A stretch of DNA of 34,530 nt. Source: a virus. The stretch covers positions 1-34,530 of IMG/VR virus record IMGVR_UViG_3300043639_000019. One strand, given 5' to 3'. This document shows positions 23,516-32,109 of this stretch, piece after piece (within the stretch, counting starts at the first letter, position 1; every line of letters starts with the position of its first letter). The notes under the pieces are model-generated. The model saw only the letters and a list, made by a program, of their open reading frames with translations, was not told where the DNA came from and searched no databases. A program made the position numbers and the translations under genes.

Positions 23516-24312
23516 GTATTACTCCTGCTGCTATCAGTAGGTTAAAGTCTCAGTTACTTAATTCTGGATTACAGAGTAAAAATCAAGCTCTGTATCAAGT
23601 AATTAATCAGTTAATTGATGCTGTAGCCGATAATGCAACTACTACTCAATCCATTACTGGTGGTAGTGGGGGCGGTGGAGGCAGTGGGATATCTGGTGCA
23701 ACTGTTATAACTGAAGATAATGAAACTGCTACATTTCCTAATTCCCGCGAACTTCGCGCAGGAGCAGGAATTAATATTCAATATACTCCTAATAATGTAG
23801 TAGTTATTCATACAGCACTACCTTTTAATATGGGTGGTGATGAGGGAGAAGGTGTTGATGGTCCTCCTGGTCCACAAGGTCCTCCCGGAAGTATTGGACC
23901 TGTAGGACCTACTGGTGCATCAGCATTAGCATTTTTCTACGGTTATGATGGTGAAGATGGAGTTGATGGATTACCAGGAATCACAGGTCCCGCTGGAAGT
24001 ATTGGACAACAAGGTGGAGTAGGACCACCAGGATTACCAGGTATAGATGGTATTGACGGTGAAGATGGAGATACAACTTTTGTGCAAAACTCATATCTAT
24101 ACCCACCGTTACTAGTAGGAGTAATTTCTGGCATTGTTCAAGAAACAATACAAGATGCTCCAGTTGATGGGCAATCTGTAGCATTAAGTCTTACTAAAGG
24201 ATTAGAACTTCGCGTTCAGACTGACCTTGAATTACGGGGTGCTATAATCATGTTAATAGAACAAATTAAAGACCTTAGAATTTTTCTTGAGTTGATACAA
24301 GGAGTTAAGTGA
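23512..24312 (+). CDS. Collagen-like fibre protein
   Basis: Seen: 266 residues. A helical N-terminus (about 1-50) and a Gly/Ser linker (GGSGGGGGSG) come first. Two blocks of Gly-X-Y triplets follow, about 114-137 (8 triplets, as in GPPGPQGPPG) and 144-186 (14 triplets, as in GPPGLPGIDGIDGEDG), separated by ALAFFY. The C-terminus has a coiled-coil-like helix (LRVQTDLELRGAIIMLIEQ). Collagen-type triplets trimerise and are used as stiff rods in phage fibres. The stop overlaps the next gene. Confidence 0.85.
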   Translation: MSITPAAISRLKSQLLNSGLQSKNQALYQVINQLIDAVADNATTTQSITGGSGGGGGSGISGATVITEDNETATFPNSRELRAGAGINIQYTPNNVVVIHTALPFNMGGDEGEGVDGPPGPQGPPGSIGPVGPTGASALAFFYGYDGEDGVDGLPGITGPAGSIGQQGGVGPPGLPGIDGIDGEDGDTTFVQNSYLYPPLLVGVISGIVQETIQDAPVDGQSVALSLTKGLELRVQTDLELRGAIIMLIEQIKDLRIFLELIQGVK

Positions 24313-24992
24313 TGGATATAACGATTGTTGCTAGAATCAGGAAACTTCTTGAAGCTATAGATGCAGAAGTTCCTGGTGGAGATCCTCGCGAAGTAACTTT
24401 AAATCAAAGTCTAGAATTACTAGTCGCGCAAGGTTCTGCTGAATATGAAGAACTTACTAGACCCGGACGCGCATTTTGGACTGGCACAACTGCTGCTGTT
24501 GCAGCTGTAGTTGCTATTCCCACTACTGGAACTTTGCTTGCACTATATAATGCTGCTCCTGATAATGGTAAATCACTAATCATTGATTGGATTGGTGCAT
24601 CAGGTGTTGCTAAAACAGCAGCCGCAGGTCAGCAACAAATGATTGGTCTTATTGGGCAGCTTAGAGAAGCTTTACCTACTGCAGCTGCACTTACTTTTAA
24701 GAAGATGAATGGAATGGGAACTACTTCTGGTGCAGTAGATACTATAGCACTTCCAGTTACTGCTGCACTTCCAGCAGGAACAGGTATTGTTGCTAACTGG
24801 TTTCCAATTGGACCATCTTTTGGAAGTCCTGGCGCGGCTGCTACTCCCGGTGATGGTGCATGGCAGGAACTTAAAGGTAGAATTATTGTTCCTCCCGGTA
24901 GATATTTTGCAATACATGTAATCGCTGATGTGGTTGGTTCTACATATCAGGGATTTATTGGTTGGCATGAGAAACAGATTGTTCTCGGATAA
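24312..24992 (+). CDS. Ala-rich virion protein of unknown function (226 aa)
   Basis: Seen: a helical N-terminus (RIRKLLEAIDAEVPGG), then a long Ala/Thr/Gly-rich beta-type body. I chose the ATG at 24312 because AAGGAG lies at good spacing and the start overlaps the upstream stop (TGATG); GTG at 24309 is an alternative. No family is recognised. It belongs to the fibre cluster. Confidence 0.65.
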   Translation: MDITIVARIRKLLEAIDAEVPGGDPREVTLNQSLELLVAQGSAEYEELTRPGRAFWTGTTAAVAAVVAIPTTGTLLALYNAAPDNGKSLIIDWIGASGVAKTAAAGQQQMIGLIGQLREALPTAAALTFKKMNGMGTTSGAVDTIALPVTAALPAGTGIVANWFPIGPSFGSPGAAATPGDGAWQELKGRIIVPPGRYFAIHVIADVVGSTYQGFIGWHEKQIVLG

Positions 24993-25007
24993 TTATAGGA
25001 GAAGTGA

Positions 25008-25334
25008 ATGCCTCGCATTGCAACTAGACTTGCTGGACCTGCTCAAGTTAGTAATGCTGCCGCTACTAAATTTACAGTTGCAGCAAGTGAATTGAATATT
25101 GTTCGTCATATTCATATTGAAAATCCATCAGGCGCGCCGGTAACATTCACTGCATCTATTGGTGCTGATGCTGCTGGAACACGTATCTTTGATGCATTTT
25201 CAATAGCAGCAGGGAGTGTATTTGACCACTTCTGTTATTATGTTTTGAGTGCTGGTGAAATTTTTCAAGCATTCGCGGGAACTAATCTTGTTCTAACCCT
25301 TACTATTGATGGCGATAGATCTGTCCTTGGATAA
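25008..25334 (+). CDS. Small beta-rich tail or fibre protein (108 aa)
   Basis: Seen: 108 residues, mostly beta, with phrases such as IHIENPSGAPVTFTASIGAD and a C-terminal TLTIDGDRSVLG. The layout resembles short fibre-tip or decoration proteins of phages. TAGGAGAAG precedes the ATG. No named family. Confidence 0.6.
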   Translation: MPRIATRLAGPAQVSNAAATKFTVAASELNIVRHIHIENPSGAPVTFTASIGADAAGTRIFDAFSIAAGSVFDHFCYYVLSAGEIFQAFAGTNLVLTLTIDGDRSVLG

Positions 25335-25336
25335 TT

Positions 25337-25720
25337 ATGGATAGAAGTCTAGCAAGTTTAGATGGAAGATTTCAACCATTAGTGTATGAACTATTGGCTA
25401 AAATTACTGAAGCTGAAATTCCTGTAATGATTATCAATACACTTAGAACTACTCAAGAACAATCAGATGCTTTAACATCTGGACATTCTTGGGTTCTACA
25501 TAGTAAACATCAAGATGGACTCGCGATTGATATCTGTCCATTTGATACTTATATGTTACATGGACCTGATAAACTTAAATGGGATACTAATGACCCAGTA
25601 TGGGAAATTTTAGGTAAAATTGGTGAATCACTGGGTTTACGTTGGGGTGGAAGATTCGCCCAAAAAGATATGGGGCACTTCGAATATGTCAAACCAAGTG
25701 ATACGAGCATTCACGCCTGA
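25337..25720 (+). CDS. Endolysin, M15-type L,D-/D,D-peptidase
   Basis: Cuts the peptide part of cell-wall peptidoglycan to free progeny. Seen: 127 residues. The zinc-site motif SKHQDGLAID (56-65) supplies H58 and D65, and GHFEY supplies H114, as in the VanY/L-alanyl-D-glutamate peptidase family (S-x-H-x(2)-G-x-A-x-D ... H). R37 matches the upstream conserved Arg. No signal peptide is visible, so it probably needs a holin to reach the wall. The end overlaps the acetyltransferase-like gene by 35 bases. Confidence 0.88.
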   Translation: MDRSLASLDGRFQPLVYELLAKITEAEIPVMIINTLRTTQEQSDALTSGHSWVLHSKHQDGLAIDICPFDTYMLHGPDKLKWDTNDPVWEILGKIGESLGLRWGGRFAQKDMGHFEYVKPSDTSIHA

Positions 25721-26084
25721 GGATTTACCAGCAATAAAGGAATTACATTGTCGTTACTATTCTCACTTAGGATTTCCTGATTTTTTAAAACTAATTGTCG
25801 GTTTTATTATTGAGGATGAACAAGGAATTATAATGGCAGGTGGATTAGAATTAGTAGCTGAATCGATTTTAGTTACTAATAAATCGCGAAATAATATTTC
25901 TATTGGTAAAGCACTTGTAGAAGCTCAAAAGTGTATGTTATATACTGCGAAAGAATTCAATATCAAAGAATTATATGCCTTTGTAAAAGATGAACATGAT
26001 TACGTGAATCATCTTAAGCAACATGGATTTACAGATTGTTTCCACGCATTAAGTATGAGAGTGCCTAATGGGAAAAAAGAGTAA
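25686..26084 (+). CDS. GNAT-like acetyltransferase (probable)
   Basis: Seen: 132 residues. It starts QVIRAFTPEDLPAIKEL, a typical GNAT opening, then a GIIMAGGLELV strand pair, a NNISIGKALVEAQKC loop and helix in the acetyl-CoA-binding position, and HGFTDCFHALSMR at the end. The catalytic loop R/Q-x-x-G-x-G/A is degenerate (NNISIGKA), so activity is uncertain. I start at the ATG at 25686, inside the endolysin gene; longer forms read from an earlier frame. Phage GNAT proteins modify host or phage proteins, or sit in virions; the substrate is unknown. Confidence 0.5.
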   Translation: MSNQVIRAFTPEDLPAIKELHCRYYSHLGFPDFLKLIVGFIIEDEQGIIMAGGLELVAESILVTNKSRNNISIGKALVEAQKCMLYTAKEFNIKELYAFVKDEHDYVNHLKQHGFTDCFHALSMRVPNGKKE

Positions 26085-27093
26085 TCCCGCACAAGATGTA
26101 GTTCAGCAGGCTAAGGAACAAATTCCTGCTACTACAACTCCGTCTGCCAATGAAAATACAATGGGTGGATTGGCTGGAGATGTAGGTGGAGTTTATAGAA
26201 ATGCTGTCGCCGGGGACCAGAAGAACTATGGCGATATCATGGGTGGATATAATACCTTTAAAAATAATATAACTGGAAGTCCATTAGGACAAGCTAATCA
26301 AGCATTTGGAGAATTTGCTAAAACTGGTGGATTTAGTCCACAAGATATTCAAGATATGCGAGCGCGAGGTGTTAGTCCTATTAGGGCTGCATATGGTAAT
26401 ACTATGCAGAATCTCGATAGAGCACGCGCGCTTGGTGGTGGAGGCGCTAATGCTCCTAATTATATTGCAGCAGTTAGTAGAGCACAACGTGAACTTCCAC
26501 AACAACTATCGGATGCTACTCAAGGTGTAAATGCTAATCTCGCACAACAGATTCAGCAGGGTAAACTTGCTGGAATGGGAGGTATGGCATCTACCGGACA
26601 AGCTATGGGTGCTGAAGAATTGGGTGCTCTTAGTGGTCAAAATAGTCTATATGGAACTACTCCTGGTCAAAGTAATGCATTTGCTAATCAGATGCTTGGA
26701 TTTAATCAGGCAAGACTTGGTGAACAGGGTCAACGTCAAGGTTATGGCCTTGGATTAATGGATACACGACTTCGTGGTTATGGTGCTAATCAAGACGCGC
26801 AAGGTTCACCGTGGTGGCAAACTGCACTAGGTGTAGCCGGAACAGTTGCACCATTCTTTAGTGATAGAACTATGAAGAAGGATATTAAACGAATTCCTGA
26901 TGGTTCAATGCGCGATAAATTAATTAAACTACCTCTATATACTTGGAAATATAAGGGTGAAAAAACTCAACATATTGGACCAATGGCACAAGCATTTAAG
27001 AAGACTTTTAATGTTGGTGACGGTAAAACAATACATCCTGCTGACGTAATGGGTGTAATACTCGCGTCTGCTAAGGAGGCCGTCAATGCCTGA
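26068..27093 (+). CDS. Virion protein with C-terminal S74-type chaperone domain
   Basis: Seen: 341 residues. A Gly/Gln/Ala-rich, partly helical body (about 1-255) precedes a C-terminal domain beginning SDRTMKKDIKRI at residue 265. This is the signature of intramolecular chaperones (peptidase S74): they fold trimeric fibres and then cut themselves off at that Ser. S265 and K270 are placed as a possible Ser-Lys pair. The chaperone part is short (about 77 residues), so it may fold but not cleave. The body does not look like a spike, so this may be an internal or tail protein. It overlaps both neighbours. Confidence 0.65.
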   Translation: MGKKSNPAQDVVQQAKEQIPATTTPSANENTMGGLAGDVGGVYRNAVAGDQKNYGDIMGGYNTFKNNITGSPLGQANQAFGEFAKTGGFSPQDIQDMRARGVSPIRAAYGNTMQNLDRARALGGGGANAPNYIAAVSRAQRELPQQLSDATQGVNANLAQQIQQGKLAGMGGMASTGQAMGAEELGALSGQNSLYGTTPGQSNAFANQMLGFNQARLGEQGQRQGYGLGLMDTRLRGYGANQDAQGSPWWQTALGVAGTVAPFFSDRTMKKDIKRIPDGSMRDKLIKLPLYTWKYKGEKTQHIGPMAQAFKKTFNVGDGKTIHPADVMGVILASAKEAVNA

Positions 27094-28540
27094 TTTAATG
27101 CAATATCTTAGAATGCAAAATCTATTTCCTACTCCTCAAATGGGTAATGATATGCCTACTCAAGGTGGATTCACTGGTGGTATGCAACCATCTTTAATTG
27201 ATAGACCAGCTAATAATCCTTGGAATAATGTTTCACTAGCTCCACAACAATCTGTATCATTTCCTACTCCTAATACTGCTCCACCTGCTCCTGCTCAACC
27301 GGCAGCATCAGATAATATGATTAGTAGAATGCAGCAAATGTATCATCCTGAAACTGCTGCAACTGATAGATTTAGTAAAATGTTAGATACATATCCTAAG
27401 CGTTCAGAAAATGAACCATCTGTGTTACGCAGGATAGGTGGAGCATTAATGGCGGTTAGTGGAGGTCTACCTGCTGGTAGAGGAATGAATTTCTATAAAG
27501 CTAATCCCCAAGCAATCGGGCAGGGTGTAGGTTTTATGGATAAACCATTTGAAGATAAATTGACTGATTGGAAAAATCAGATTAGTCCTATTGAACAAGG
27601 TGCTAACCTTGAAAGATATCATAATGTTAATGAACGGACTATGGCATATCAAGCTGTATCCAATCAATTAAAAGATGAAGCTCAGAAACATAAAGAAGCT
27701 AACGATGCTGTAAATGCTCAGATTAAACAGCACCGTGCTGATATTTATGAATTTAAGGCTATGCATCCAGGTCTTAAATTTGATTTCCATGGACCAACAG
27801 TTATGGCTGCTGATCCTATTAGTGGTAAAGTAAATGATACTGGTATTCCAACTGGTTCTATGTCAGAATTAGATAAAATGAATCTATCTCAAGATTTTTC
27901 AATGCAACGTATTGGTGCTACTGGAGAGGAAGCTAGAAAGACTGAGACAGTTAGACAGACTGGTAGAGAAAATCTTGAAGATATTAAACAGACTGGTAGA
28001 ACTGACATTCAAAATACAAAATTAAATTTTAAAACTGGTGCGGGTGGTAAACCTGAAACTCCTACTCAAACACGCGTTCGACAATTCAATACTGCGAGGG
28101 AACTATATAATACTCGCCCTGACCTTAGACCATTTATTAAACTAGGTAATCCAGGTGCGAATGATTTTACTGTAATTCCTCCTACTGAAGGATTTTTTGG
28201 ACATCGTGGTCCATCTGCTGATTTATATAATGAGGCTAAAAATAAGATTTATGGTGATACTGCTATTGCTCCTGTTAGTGCTCATTCACCTAATGGACCT
28301 GCTGTGCAAACTGGTGGAAATGGAACTTCACAAAATGGTCCTGATTTAGGTAAACAACCTCCACAACGTGGTAATAGTAATGAAAGTTCTAATAAACGAG
28401 ACTATTCTAAAGAGAAAACTAAAGTTCCTAGAGGTAGAGTTCTTGTAGTAGATAAAGTTACCGGTGAACCTATTGGAAATATTCCAGATACACCTGAACA
28501 ACGGCAATTGGCTGCAAAGAAATATCAGGTAGTTGACTAA
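27086..28540 (+). CDS. Large Pro/Asn/Gln-rich virion protein of unknown function
   Basis: Seen: 484 residues. The N-terminal 100 are Pro-, Asn- and Gln-rich and likely disordered. The middle (about 190-330) is charged and helical, with repeated short runs such as TVRQTGRENLEDIKQTGRTDIQ. The C-terminus is again Asn/Pro/Gln-rich, ending in KVPRGRVLVVDKVTGEPIGN. AAGGAGG gives a strong ribosome site. Placed between an S74 protein and the LPD38-type protein, it is probably an internal or ejected virion protein. Confidence 0.65.
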   Translation: MPDLMQYLRMQNLFPTPQMGNDMPTQGGFTGGMQPSLIDRPANNPWNNVSLAPQQSVSFPTPNTAPPAPAQPAASDNMISRMQQMYHPETAATDRFSKMLDTYPKRSENEPSVLRRIGGALMAVSGGLPAGRGMNFYKANPQAIGQGVGFMDKPFEDKLTDWKNQISPIEQGANLERYHNVNERTMAYQAVSNQLKDEAQKHKEANDAVNAQIKQHRADIYEFKAMHPGLKFDFHGPTVMAADPISGKVNDTGIPTGSMSELDKMNLSQDFSMQRIGATGEEARKTETVRQTGRENLEDIKQTGRTDIQNTKLNFKTGAGGKPETPTQTRVRQFNTARELYNTRPDLRPFIKLGNPGANDFTVIPPTEGFFGHRGPSADLYNEAKNKIYGDTAIAPVSAHSPNGPAVQTGGNGTSQNGPDLGKQPPQRGNSNESSNKRDYSKEKTKVPRGRVLVVDKVTGEPIGNIPDTPEQRQLAAKKYQVVD

Positions 28541-30687
28541 TGGCAGAAGATCCTGATATTCCTGGACTTGATATTCAACCTTTAGAAGGATTGGATATTA
28601 AACCTTTAGAGAATGAATCTTTATTAAAAAGAGGATGGAATGCTATCAGTGAACCTCTAACTGATGCACCTTCTCGATTCGCGAAGTCAGTATCAGATTA
28701 TATTACTGACCCCAATCAAACTATTGGTCATATGCTTCCAACTGGTCAAGGTGGAATGCATGATTATCTCGCGGAACGTGCCGCAATGACGCGAGGATTC
28801 ATCAGTGGTGCTACAGAAGGTGTAGGTAATTTAGTAAGCAGTTTAACTAGTCCAACTAGTATCGCAACTACATTAGCTACAGGTGGTGAATACGGTGCAG
28901 CGAAAGCGGGATTACCGGAAATCGCTAATCTTATGCGTATTGGTGGTGGGGTTGCGGCTGCGCCTGTTATTGCACATGGTGCTTACTCGACTTTCGCTCC
29001 TGATTCTTCACTTACGGAAAGGGCACAAGGATTAACAGAAATGGCTGGTGGTGGAGCAGCTATGTTTCATGAGCCACCTACTGTTAAAATTAATGAAATT
29101 CCTACTACTAAAAATCCTGAAGTTACTAAAAAGGTATCTGAATATGCAAGTGTTCCTGAAGGAACTGTTCCACCTGAATTACAAGGATTAGACCTACGTC
29201 CATTAGAAACTACACCTATTGATAAATTTGCTAAGTTACGCGAGGTTCCAGTTGGAACTAGATATAGGATAAATCCATCAGAAAAACTTCCCACGACTAT
29301 TGCTGAGGCAAAAGCATTAGGATTTGAATATCAGGGATTAGATGATAATGGAAAGATGCTAATTCAAAAGGTTAAGGAATCTCCCGTAATGAAAACTCCT
29401 GACCCTGAAGAAGCCAGAAGTATTGCATCTGATGTAATTAATCTTCCCCGCACTCTTATGGCAACTATGGACGTATCTGCTCCACTAAGACAGGGACTAG
29501 GACTTATTGGTAAGAAACAATTCTGGACTGCATTACCAGATATGTTTAAGGCATTTGGTAATGAAGAATTTTATAATAAATCTATGGACTCTATTGCTGC
29601 TAAACCACTATTTAGAAGGACTGTAGGTGCTGACGGTGAAATCATTCCTTCATTCGCTGAAAAGTCAGGACTTAAATTAACTAATATGCTTAATAATCGT
29701 GAAGAAAGTATTATGTCTGGAGTTCTAGATAAAGTTCCAGGTATTGGTGGTTCTGAACGTGCATATACACTATTCTTGAATAAATTGAGGGCTGATACAT
29801 TTGAACAAATGGTTAAAGATTTCGGTGTATTCAGTGGACAAAAATCTAATCTTCCCGTCGCGTCTCAAATCGCTGAATTCATTAATAATGCTTCAGGACG
29901 AGGTAGTCTGAGTGCAAAGATTCCATTCTCAGGTGGTAAACAAGTATCGCTTGAAAAAAGTGCTAATGCACTAGCCTCTGTATTATTTTCTCCTAGACTT
30001 ATTGCTAGTAGATTACAAATGATGGGTCGAGGCGCGAGGGCAGTATTTGACCCTCAAGTTTATTTGTCATCATCCCCCAATATTCGACGTGAATATCTTA
30101 AATCATTATTTTCTATTGCTGCCACGGCTGGAGCATTTTCACAACTTGCGCGTTTAGGTGGCGCTACTGTAGAAAGTGACCCCGCTAGTGCTGATTTTGG
30201 TAAAGTAAAATTTGGTAATACACGAATTGACCCTTATGGTGGTTTTCAACAGTATATTGTTCTAGCTCAGAGACTACTTCCACAAATAGATCTATCTGCT
30301 ATGGGACTAGATGAAATAGGTGGTAAAATGAAATCTACCATGTCAGGTAGAGAATATAATCTAGGAGACCCTGGATTTGGTAGGTCTACACGTGCGGATG
30401 TATTATCTAAATTTGTCAGGTCTAAAACTAATCCATTGATTAATTTCGCGTGGGGAATGATGGCAGGACAGAAAGAAGCTGGAGGAAAGAGTATGGATTT
30501 AACCACTATGAATCCATACGAAAATGCTATAGCTCAACGATTTATTCCTATGTTTACTCAAGATATTTATGACCTTATTAATGACCAAACTACTGGACCT
30601 ACTGAAAAGGGATTAGCAACATTCATGGCTTCATTGGGTGCTGGTGTTCAAACCTATGGTGATGAAAGGCAACGAATATGGGATTGA
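28540..30687 (+). CDS. Internal virion protein with LPD38-like domain
   Basis: Seen: 715 residues. The region about 440-580 (NASGRGSL, then SVLFSPRLIASRL, DPQVYLSSSPNIRREYLKS, FGNTRIDPYGGFQQY) matches the LPD38 pattern found at the end of large phage internal proteins. The N-terminal part carries GLDIQPLE and GLDIKPLE (9-24), and a third related copy GLDLRPLE lies near 216-223. Around residues 88-155 are Gly/Ala-rich, possibly membrane-active helices. Such proteins travel in the capsid and enter the host with the DNA. Function beyond that is inferred. Confidence 0.7.
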   Translation: MAEDPDIPGLDIQPLEGLDIKPLENESLLKRGWNAISEPLTDAPSRFAKSVSDYITDPNQTIGHMLPTGQGGMHDYLAERAAMTRGFISGATEGVGNLVSSLTSPTSIATTLATGGEYGAAKAGLPEIANLMRIGGGVAAAPVIAHGAYSTFAPDSSLTERAQGLTEMAGGGAAMFHEPPTVKINEIPTTKNPEVTKKVSEYASVPEGTVPPELQGLDLRPLETTPIDKFAKLREVPVGTRYRINPSEKLPTTIAEAKALGFEYQGLDDNGKMLIQKVKESPVMKTPDPEEARSIASDVINLPRTLMATMDVSAPLRQGLGLIGKKQFWTALPDMFKAFGNEEFYNKSMDSIAAKPLFRRTVGADGEIIPSFAEKSGLKLTNMLNNREESIMSGVLDKVPGIGGSERAYTLFLNKLRADTFEQMVKDFGVFSGQKSNLPVASQIAEFINNASGRGSLSAKIPFSGGKQVSLEKSANALASVLFSPRLIASRLQMMGRGARAVFDPQVYLSSSPNIRREYLKSLFSIAATAGAFSQLARLGGATVESDPASADFGKVKFGNTRIDPYGGFQQYIVLAQRLLPQIDLSAMGLDEIGGKMKSTMSGREYNLGDPGFGRSTRADVLSKFVRSKTNPLINFAWGMMAGQKEAGGKSMDLTTMNPYENAIAQRFIPMFTQDIYDLINDQTTGPTEKGLATFMASLGAGVQTYGDERQRIWD

Positions 30688-30884
30688 TTGAATTTCTCAT
30701 TCTAGTATTGATTGTGGTAACTCTCTGTTACTTTGCTACTATCATTGCAGCTAAATTAGCTCCTAATCATCCTGCAATAGTAGACTATATTATTTGGTTT
30801 GTTTGTATTCTGATTATCTTGGTTGCCCTCGCGAATGCTATGGGATTCGCTGGATATGACCCAAGGATTCCTAGAATACATTAA
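30678..30884 (+). CDS. Two-segment membrane protein, holin candidate
   Basis: Seen: 68 residues with two membrane segments (about 3-25 and 34-55) joined by a short turn (KLAPNHPAIVD) and ending in a short polar tail (GYDPRIPRIH). This size and layout fit class II holins, which open the membrane for the endolysin, and also fit small bacterial membrane proteins such as the Thivi_2564 family. AAAGG precedes the ATG, which overlaps the previous gene. It is the last late gene before the convergent leftward genes. Confidence 0.65.
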   Translation: MGLIEFLILVLIVVTLCYFATIIAAKLAPNHPAIVDYIIWFVCILIILVALANAMGFAGYDPRIPRIH

Positions 30885-30896
30885 TTAATTTTGTGT

Positions 30897-31235
30897 TTAA
30901 TTTTTATGGAAAGGAACTAAATCATTAGCGTGTTGATATTCCATTGCCATAGCTACATTTACAGCTATGGCACCTAAATCATCATCAGTATAAATTTCAC
31001 CACGTTCAATTTGGTCCATTGCATTCTTCAAATGGACAAATGCATGATTCAGTCTATCTTGGATAAATTCTTTATCCTGTAATCCTTTTACATAATTGAA
31101 TCTTCCATGTTTAACAGCACCTAATCCAAATCTTACTGCTGTTCTACGTAAAAAATTCATTGGAATAAGATCATAAGGTGGATGCTGTTCTGAACTAGTA
31201 GCACCTGATTTAAACTTCATCTTATTATTGGACAT
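30897..31235 (-). CDS. dATP/dGTP diphosphohydrolase-like protein (MazZ-like N-domain)
   Basis: Seen: 112 residues. KFKSGATSSEQHPPYDLIP, then RRTAVRFGLGAVKHGRFNYVKG, and later the helices DRLNHAFVHLKNAMDQIERGE and DDDLGAIAVNVAMAMEY follow the order of the dATP/dGTP diphosphohydrolase (DUF5664-type) domain: substrate loop, GAxKH/Y motif, then acidic helices that bind metal. In some phages, MazZ of this family makes dGMP for 2-aminoadenine (Z) DNA. Here it may instead only change nucleotide pools. Whether all catalytic acids are present needs a model comparison. AGAAGG precedes the ATG. It is the last gene of the leftward operon. Confidence 0.6.
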   Translation of the reverse strand: MSNNKMKFKSGATSSEQHPPYDLIPMNFLRRTAVRFGLGAVKHGRFNYVKGLQDKEFIQDRLNHAFVHLKNAMDQIERGEIYTDDDLGAIAVNVAMAMEYQHANDLVPFHKN

Positions 31236-31274
31236 TTTTCCTTCTTTCTCTCATTTTCTGAGCATTCCTTATTT

Positions 31275-31457
31275 TCATCCATCTATTTGATCACTATTTA
31301 AATCTTGTCTAACAATACTTAACTCTGATTTGATTAACAAATATTTATGACTAATTCCAATTACTTCTAATTGAATATTATTATATTTAATTTCAATATT
31401 ACCATGTTTATTTCTAAGTTTAATTAATTCATATATAAGTTCATTAATTGAATTCAT
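31275..31457 (-). CDS. Small protein of unknown function (60 aa)
   Basis: Seen: 60 residues, one helical N-terminus (MNSINELIYELIKLRNKHGN) then short strands and a polar end. GAGGT lies before the ATG. It is part of the leftward series of small genes. No family is recognised. Confidence 0.65.
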   Translation of the reverse strand: MNSINELIYELIKLRNKHGNIEIKYNNIQLEVIGISHKYLLIKSELSIVRQDLNSDQIDG

Positions 31458-31463
31458 ATTACC

Positions 31464-31643
31464 TCAAAAGGGAATTATATTTTCGCGTTTCATGTGTAAG
31501 CCACATTCCATACAACAATAATGTGTATAGTTATCTTCATATTTGGGTTCTATTATTTCATCTTCTTCCCAAATAGATTTACCACATTCAGGACAACTAC
31601 CTAATCGTGCATTAATTTGTTCTAATCTAATAATTTCATTCAT
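31464..31643 (-). CDS. Zinc-ribbon mini-protein (59 aa)
   Basis: Seen: 59 residues, a pair C17-C20 (CPEC) and a second pair C44-C47 (CMEC, with an extra C43). The spacing of 23 is long for a ribbon but acceptable. It begins MNEIIRLEQINARLG, a short helix. The ATG touches the stop of the gene before it with no gap. It probably binds zinc; its partner is unknown, with host RNA polymerase or a nucleic acid being possible. Confidence 0.65.
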   Translation of the reverse strand: MNEIIRLEQINARLGSCPECGKSIWEEDEIIEPKYEDNYTHYCCMECGLHMKRENIIPF

Positions 31644-31877
31644 TTAAGCACCATTCTCCTTAGTATAATGAGTAGGTCTTGGCACATGCTTACGGTATCT
31701 AACTTTACAATAAACACATGCCAATACCCGACCAAACATTGTAGTTCCACATTCAGAACATTTCCAAGATTTTACATTTAAAAATAATTCAATACGTCTA
31801 TTTTCCTCCCAATTGCGAGGAATTACTTCCTTAACTATAGGAAGTTCATATTCGCTAGAGGGAGGTTTTATTATCAC
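31644..31877 (-). CDS. Zinc-ribbon mini-protein (77 aa)
   Basis: Seen: 77 residues with C40, C43, C54 and C57 (KCSECGTT then CVYCKVRYRK), a compact zinc ribbon followed by a basic tail. The N-terminus is Pro/Glu-rich with IVKEVIPRNWEENRR. The fold suggests nucleic acid or protein binding. It lies back to back with the previous small ribbon gene. Confidence 0.65.
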   Translation of the reverse strand: MIIKPPSSEYELPIVKEVIPRNWEENRRIELFLNVKSWKCSECGTTMFGRVLACVYCKVRYRKHVPRPTHYTKENGA

Positions 31878-31881
31878 TTAT

Positions 31882-32109
31882 TTATTTACTAATATCTGTT
31901 ACTGATTCAGGATCGTTAAATACTACTGCCTTAATTGCCCACATCGCAGATGTTTCCAATTCAGTAATAGCTACTGAACGATGTCGTGATTCAGGACAAT
32001 TTTCTTCGATTGCTTTCTTCACTTCACTAAATACTTCGCGAAGTGCATTAATTCTAAGATGTCCACCAGGGCTTGGTTGATGGTATGCAAACGGTTTATC
32101 AATCGGCAT
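31882..32109 (-). CDS. acb2: Acb2-like cyclic-oligonucleotide sponge (anti-CBASS)
   Basis: Acb2 proteins (for example T4 Vs.4) bind cyclic nucleotide signals made by CBASS, and some made by Thoeris, so that the host effector is not switched on. Seen: 75 residues. Two helices are visible: INALREVFSEVKKAIEENC, then CPESRHRSVAITELETSA with MWAIKAV following. The pattern P-x-S/C-R-x-x-S-x-A-x-T-x-L-E-x-x-x-M-W-A (39-58) is the hallmark of the Acb2/Tad1 hairpin domain. The upstream FAYHQPSP is also usual. I chose the ATG at 32109 because AAAGGAT lies before it; the frame extends 11 codons further. The binding site cannot be judged from sequence alone. Confidence 0.75.
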   Translation of the reverse strand: MPIDKPFAYHQPSPGGHLRINALREVFSEVKKAIEENCPESRHRSVAITELETSAMWAIKAVVFNDPESVTDISK

